Source: Bdellovibrio sp. 28-41-41 (lineage in GTDB: Bacteria > Bdellovibrionota > Bdellovibrionia > Bdellovibrionales > Bdellovibrionaceae). From it: DNA of 63,473 nt. The position numbers and the translations under genes are program-made. The stretch covers positions 1 to 63,473 of the forward strand of contig NCGL01000018.1 in assembly GCA_002256935.1 (NCBI GenBank). The letters are read 5' to 3'. Below are positions 60,891 to 63,473 of the stretch, piece by piece (position 1 is the stretch's first letter; every line of letters starts with the position of its first letter). The notes beneath the pieces were generated by a model that worked only from the letters and a program-made list of their open reading frames with translations, was not told the DNA's origin and did not search any database.

Positions 60891-61974
60891 AGTTCTTGTG
60901 CTCCTTCTATTTGCACTTCTTATTTCAAGTTCAATCATGTTGGTAGTTAATTATGTTCTTATAAACGACGTTCTTGTGACCCATCAAAAGATATACAAAA
61001 CGAGCGATATCTCTAATGTTCTTGATGAATTTACTGCATCGCTCAAAAACCAGTCGAAGCTCGATCCTAAAAATGATGCCAAATATCATGGGCAGTTCAA
61101 GCAAGCTCAAGATCTGAAGCTAATCTACGGTGATGACTTGTACTTTACTAACGCTGTTAGAAGCGCAATCTTAAAATATTTTTTTATTTTATTTGGAATG
61201 ACTCTGCTCGGAGTGTTTGTCGGAGGCGCAGTTCTAAGTTTTATTATTCATAGAATTTACGTTCGCTCGTTTGACGAGCTTAACAGAGAACGAGAGAAAT
61301 CGCGATACCTCAGTGAAATGGCTAAGTGGCAAGATATAGCAAAGAAGCTTGCACATGAAATACGTCGTCCACTGCAACCTATGCGGATTTGGTTATCCCA
61401 GTTGAAGAAAGTTTCGTCAGTCGATACAACGATGGTCAAAGAAGCCGCTACGGCCATTGATCAAGAAGTACTATTCCTTTCGGAAATGGTATCTGGGTTT
61501 TCTGATTTTGCCCAAATTCCTAAACCCAAACTTGAAACAGTGGAGCTTGCTGACTTTATCCAGTCGTTTGTCGCTCAGTATGGTGATGTTTGGGCGACTG
61601 TAAAATTTAAGTTTCAGAAGCTGATCGATGCGCGTGTGGCACTAGATCCTAAAATATTTAGGACTCTGTTTACCAATTTGGTTGAAAATGCAGTCGAGGC
61701 CAACCCCGACACGAAAACCGATGTTCATTTTAGCCTGCATGTTGACGACGAGTTTGCCTACATCGAAATTTTCAATTCCGGCGTAACTTTAAATGAAATC
61801 GAACGTGAAAAAATATTCGATATTTATTATTCAACAAAAACGAATGCAAAAAATATGGGGCTTGGTTTAGCGATCGTGAAGACAATTGTCTTAGAGCACG
61901 GTGGTGATATCAAGTGTGTCGCCGCGGACGGCGGAGTTAAGTTTGAAATTCAGCTTCCCTTGGTGAAAGGATAA
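60880..61974 (+). CDS. NtrY-like sensor histidine kinase
   Basis: The 364-residue kinase starts at a TTG that overlaps the previous stop. It has two transmembrane helices (about 5-28 and 100-122) with a short periplasmic loop, a HisKA region with KLAHEIRRPLQPM (His159), and HATPase motifs LFTNLVENAVEANP, YIEIFNSG and GLGLAIVKTIV. The HEIxRPLQP motif and small size place it with NtrY-type kinases. It is likely paired with the sigma-54 regulator that follows after three bases. Confidence 0.9.
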   Translation: MRNRVLVLLLFALLISSSIMLVVNYVLINDVLVTHQKIYKTSDISNVLDEFTASLKNQSKLDPKNDAKYHGQFKQAQDLKLIYGDDLYFTNAVRSAILKYFFILFGMTLLGVFVGGAVLSFIIHRIYVRSFDELNREREKSRYLSEMAKWQDIAKKLAHEIRRPLQPMRIWLSQLKKVSSVDTTMVKEAATAIDQEVLFLSEMVSGFSDFAQIPKPKLETVELADFIQSFVAQYGDVWATVKFKFQKLIDARVALDPKIFRTLFTNLVENAVEANPDTKTDVHFSLHVDDEFAYIEIFNSGVTLNEIEREKIFDIYYSTKTNAKNMGLGLAIVKTIVLEHGGDIKCVAADGGVKFEIQLPLVKG

Positions 61975-61977
61975 AAT

Positions 61978-63333
61978 ATGAACCGCAAATTAATTTACTT
62001 AGTCGATGATGATAAAAATCTGCGCAAAGGCCTTCAGATCGCATTGATGAATGAAGGTTTCGAGGTAAAAACATTTGCGGAACCATTCGCTGTGCTAAAC
62101 GAAATCAAGTCCAATGAGCCGGATGTTTTAGTTAGTGACATCTGTATGGGTGAAATCAGTGGTATTGAATTGTTTCAGAAACTTCTTTCCGACGGCTATG
62201 ATATTCCAGTTATTTTTATCTCTGGCCAAGCCAGTATTTCCGACGCAGTTAAAGGTGTCCAAATGGGTGCTTATGATTTCCTGGAAAAGCCATTTGCTCC
62301 CGAGAAGCTAGTTGTGACTATTGAGAAGTGCCTTCACTTGAGAAAAATTAAACAAGAGGTCGATGATCTAAAGTCGTCGGTAGTTGAAACAGAATTTAAA
62401 GGAAAATCAAAAGTTTTTACGGACCTACTATCCTCTATCAAAAAAGTGGCGGGCACAACAGCGTCGGTTTTGATCACTGGCGAGAGTGGAACCGGGAAAG
62501 AATTGGTTGCTAAAGAGATCCACAAGAACAGTCAGGTGGCTAGTGGTCCATTTATCAAAGTAAATTGCTCTTCTATTCCTGAAAATTTAATAGAAAGCGA
62601 GCTTTTCGGTTTTAACAAAGGCGCCTTCACTGGTGCCGATCGAAATAAAAAAGGATTCTTTGAGCTGGCTAACAACGGGACAATCTTTTTGGACGAAATC
62701 GGCGAAATGAGTTTGTCGGCCCAAGCAAAAGTGTTGCGTGCTACTCAAAATATGGAAATTCAAAAGCTTGGTTCGGAACAAGTTATTTCTATTAAAGTCA
62801 GGATTGTTGCGGCCACTAACCGTGATCTACAGGCCGAAGTGAAAAAAGGTAATTTTCGGGAAGATCTTTTCTATCGTATGAACGTATTTCCTATCTCTAT
62901 GCCGTCATTGAGAGAAAGAACGTCGGATATCCCGATGCTAGCCGAGCACTTTTTATCCGAATATGTTCGTGTGAACCGACTACCTCAGAAGTTTTTGTCT
63001 CCTGAAGCTATGAAGCGATTGATGGAGTACCCGTGGCCTGGCAATATTCGCGAACTAAAAAACGCGATCGAGCGAATGGCGATTTTAGGTGGCCAAGTTT
63101 TAGATGAAAACTTGCTTTCGTTTTTGTCGGCAGAGTCCGTAAGAAATTCAAATTCAGATTTGAAGTCTTTGAAAGATTTTAGAAATGTTTCGGAACGGGA
63201 ATATATTCTGAATGTGCTAAAAACTACTGATGGTAGTATCTCGGAAGCGGCGTCTGTCCTTCAAATCGAGCGGACTTATCTGCATAAAAAGATTCACGAC
63301 TATAAGATTTCGAAGAAAGAGTATTTTTCTTAG
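61978..63333 (+). CDS. Sigma-54-dependent response regulator (NtrX/NtrC type)
   Basis: The 451-residue regulator has a receiver (Asp54; Lys104 in LEKPF), a complete AAA+ domain with GESGTGKE (168-175), the L1 motif GAFTGA (215-220) and TIFLDEIGEM, and a Fis-type DNA-binding domain (VLQIERTYLHKKIHDY). It is an enhancer-binding activator, unlike the GSFTGA paralogue at 56519-58078. It is the last gene of the operon. A second candidate sigma-54 promoter (58951) lies at the head of this operon. Confidence 0.94.
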   Translation: MNRKLIYLVDDDKNLRKGLQIALMNEGFEVKTFAEPFAVLNEIKSNEPDVLVSDICMGEISGIELFQKLLSDGYDIPVIFISGQASISDAVKGVQMGAYDFLEKPFAPEKLVVTIEKCLHLRKIKQEVDDLKSSVVETEFKGKSKVFTDLLSSIKKVAGTTASVLITGESGTGKELVAKEIHKNSQVASGPFIKVNCSSIPENLIESELFGFNKGAFTGADRNKKGFFELANNGTIFLDEIGEMSLSAQAKVLRATQNMEIQKLGSEQVISIKVRIVAATNRDLQAEVKKGNFREDLFYRMNVFPISMPSLRERTSDIPMLAEHFLSEYVRVNRLPQKFLSPEAMKRLMEYPWPGNIRELKNAIERMAILGGQVLDENLLSFLSAESVRNSNSDLKSLKDFRNVSEREYILNVLKTTDGSISEAASVLQIERTYLHKKIHDYKISKKEYFS

Positions 63334-63473
63334 GTGGCCCGCAAGGGCCCGGCGCGCGCTTTCGTTTGCTTGAGCCGGTAGATAAACTGATTGAATCGTT
63401 TTAAATACTCATCTCTTTGCTGATAACCAAGTTCTCGTTGTCGGTGATTGCCCTCGAAATACCCTTTTAAGCC
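63330..63473 (-). CDS. Partial gene running off the window end
   Basis: On the minus strand a frame is open from the window edge to a TAA at 63330-63332, which overlaps the NtrX-like stop by four bases. The 47 visible C-terminal residues (GYFEGNHRQRELGYQQRDEY, then LKRFNQFIYRL and KQTKARAGPLRAT) are basic and helical. The start is outside the window. I do not recognise the family. Confidence 0.4.
   Translation of the reverse strand, partial: GLKGYFEGNHRQRELGYQQRDEYLKRFNQFIYRLKQTKARAGPLRAT

Noticed and set aside
63334..63360. GGCCC-GCAA-GGGCC hairpin after the NtrX-like gene
   Set aside because: No T-run follows on the plus strand and it lies within the partial minus-strand frame, so it is not called a terminator.

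Overview
The window is a low-GC (roughly 42%, by eye), gene-dense piece of a Gram-negative chromosome. I infer a Bdellovibrionota-type predatory bacterium, perhaps a low-GC Bdellovibrio/Pseudobdellovibrio relative. The grounds are many surface lipoproteins with Phe-Gln-Asn-Cys-like lipoboxes, delta-60 and RCC1 beta-propeller lipoproteins, Omp85-like and TonB-like envelope proteins, abundant two-component and sigma-54 regulators, and a Cys-poor DksA/TraR protein. The lineage call is inference, because no rRNA is present. I found no tRNA, rRNA, CRISPR array or intact insertion sequence.

Layout. 1-495 holds decayed gene fragments. 0.5-9.6 kb: PhoD-like phosphatase, CorA, an ATP-grasp-like protein, exonuclease III, FxsA-like protein, a monofunctional PBP, a TetR regulator, a zinc-finger-less DksA-like protein with a structured leader, and a ureohydrolase. 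9.7-19.3 kb: peptide-binding protein, a Tyr/Ser/Asn repeat secreted protein, a lytic transglycosylase, RRM protein plus IF-1, and a giant delta-60 repeat lipoprotein. 19.5-24 kb: SpeA and LeuS. 24-35 kb: diguanylate cyclase, CDF transporter, TrmB, a histidine phosphatase, an SDR, ferredoxin, TrxB, a response regulator, a PilZ protein, methyltransferase, hydrolase and agmatinase. 35-41 kb: OsmC, GltS, TonB-like protein, PfkA, HU, YacG. 41.4-43.9 kb: an ECF sigma operon. 44-46.6 kb: a decayed four-helix-bundle gene between inverted repeats, and an OmpR-type two-component pair whose sensor carries a collagen-like insert. 46.9-50 kb: an RCC1 lipoprotein, its partner, and an outer-membrane gene broken by a stop. 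50-52.7 kb: a minus-strand cluster of matrixin-like protease, ferredoxin and MBL hydrolase.

The most interesting segment is 52.88-58.08 kb. A radical SAM/SPASM maturase is preceded by a good sigma-54 promoter. It is followed by a 46-residue Gly/Ser/Lys-rich peptide with one Cys near its C-terminus, then a CHASE2 sensor kinase and a sigma-54-activating response regulator. This reads as a self-contained, signal-controlled peptide-modification (RiPP-like) system. Directly after it, 58.95-63.33 kb holds a second sigma-54-type unit: a candidate -24/-12 promoter, an Omp85-like barrel, a DUF4390-like protein, and an NtrY/NtrX-like pair.

SpeA plus two ureohydrolases gives an arginine-to-agmatine-to-putrescine route. 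Several loci show recent decay: the first 400 bases, an MFS remnant at 26.3-26.6 kb, the four-helix-bundle gene at 44 kb, and the outer-membrane gene at 49.5-50.1 kb. Start codons were moved from the longest open frame wherever a ribosome binding site or family length argued for it; this is noted per gene.
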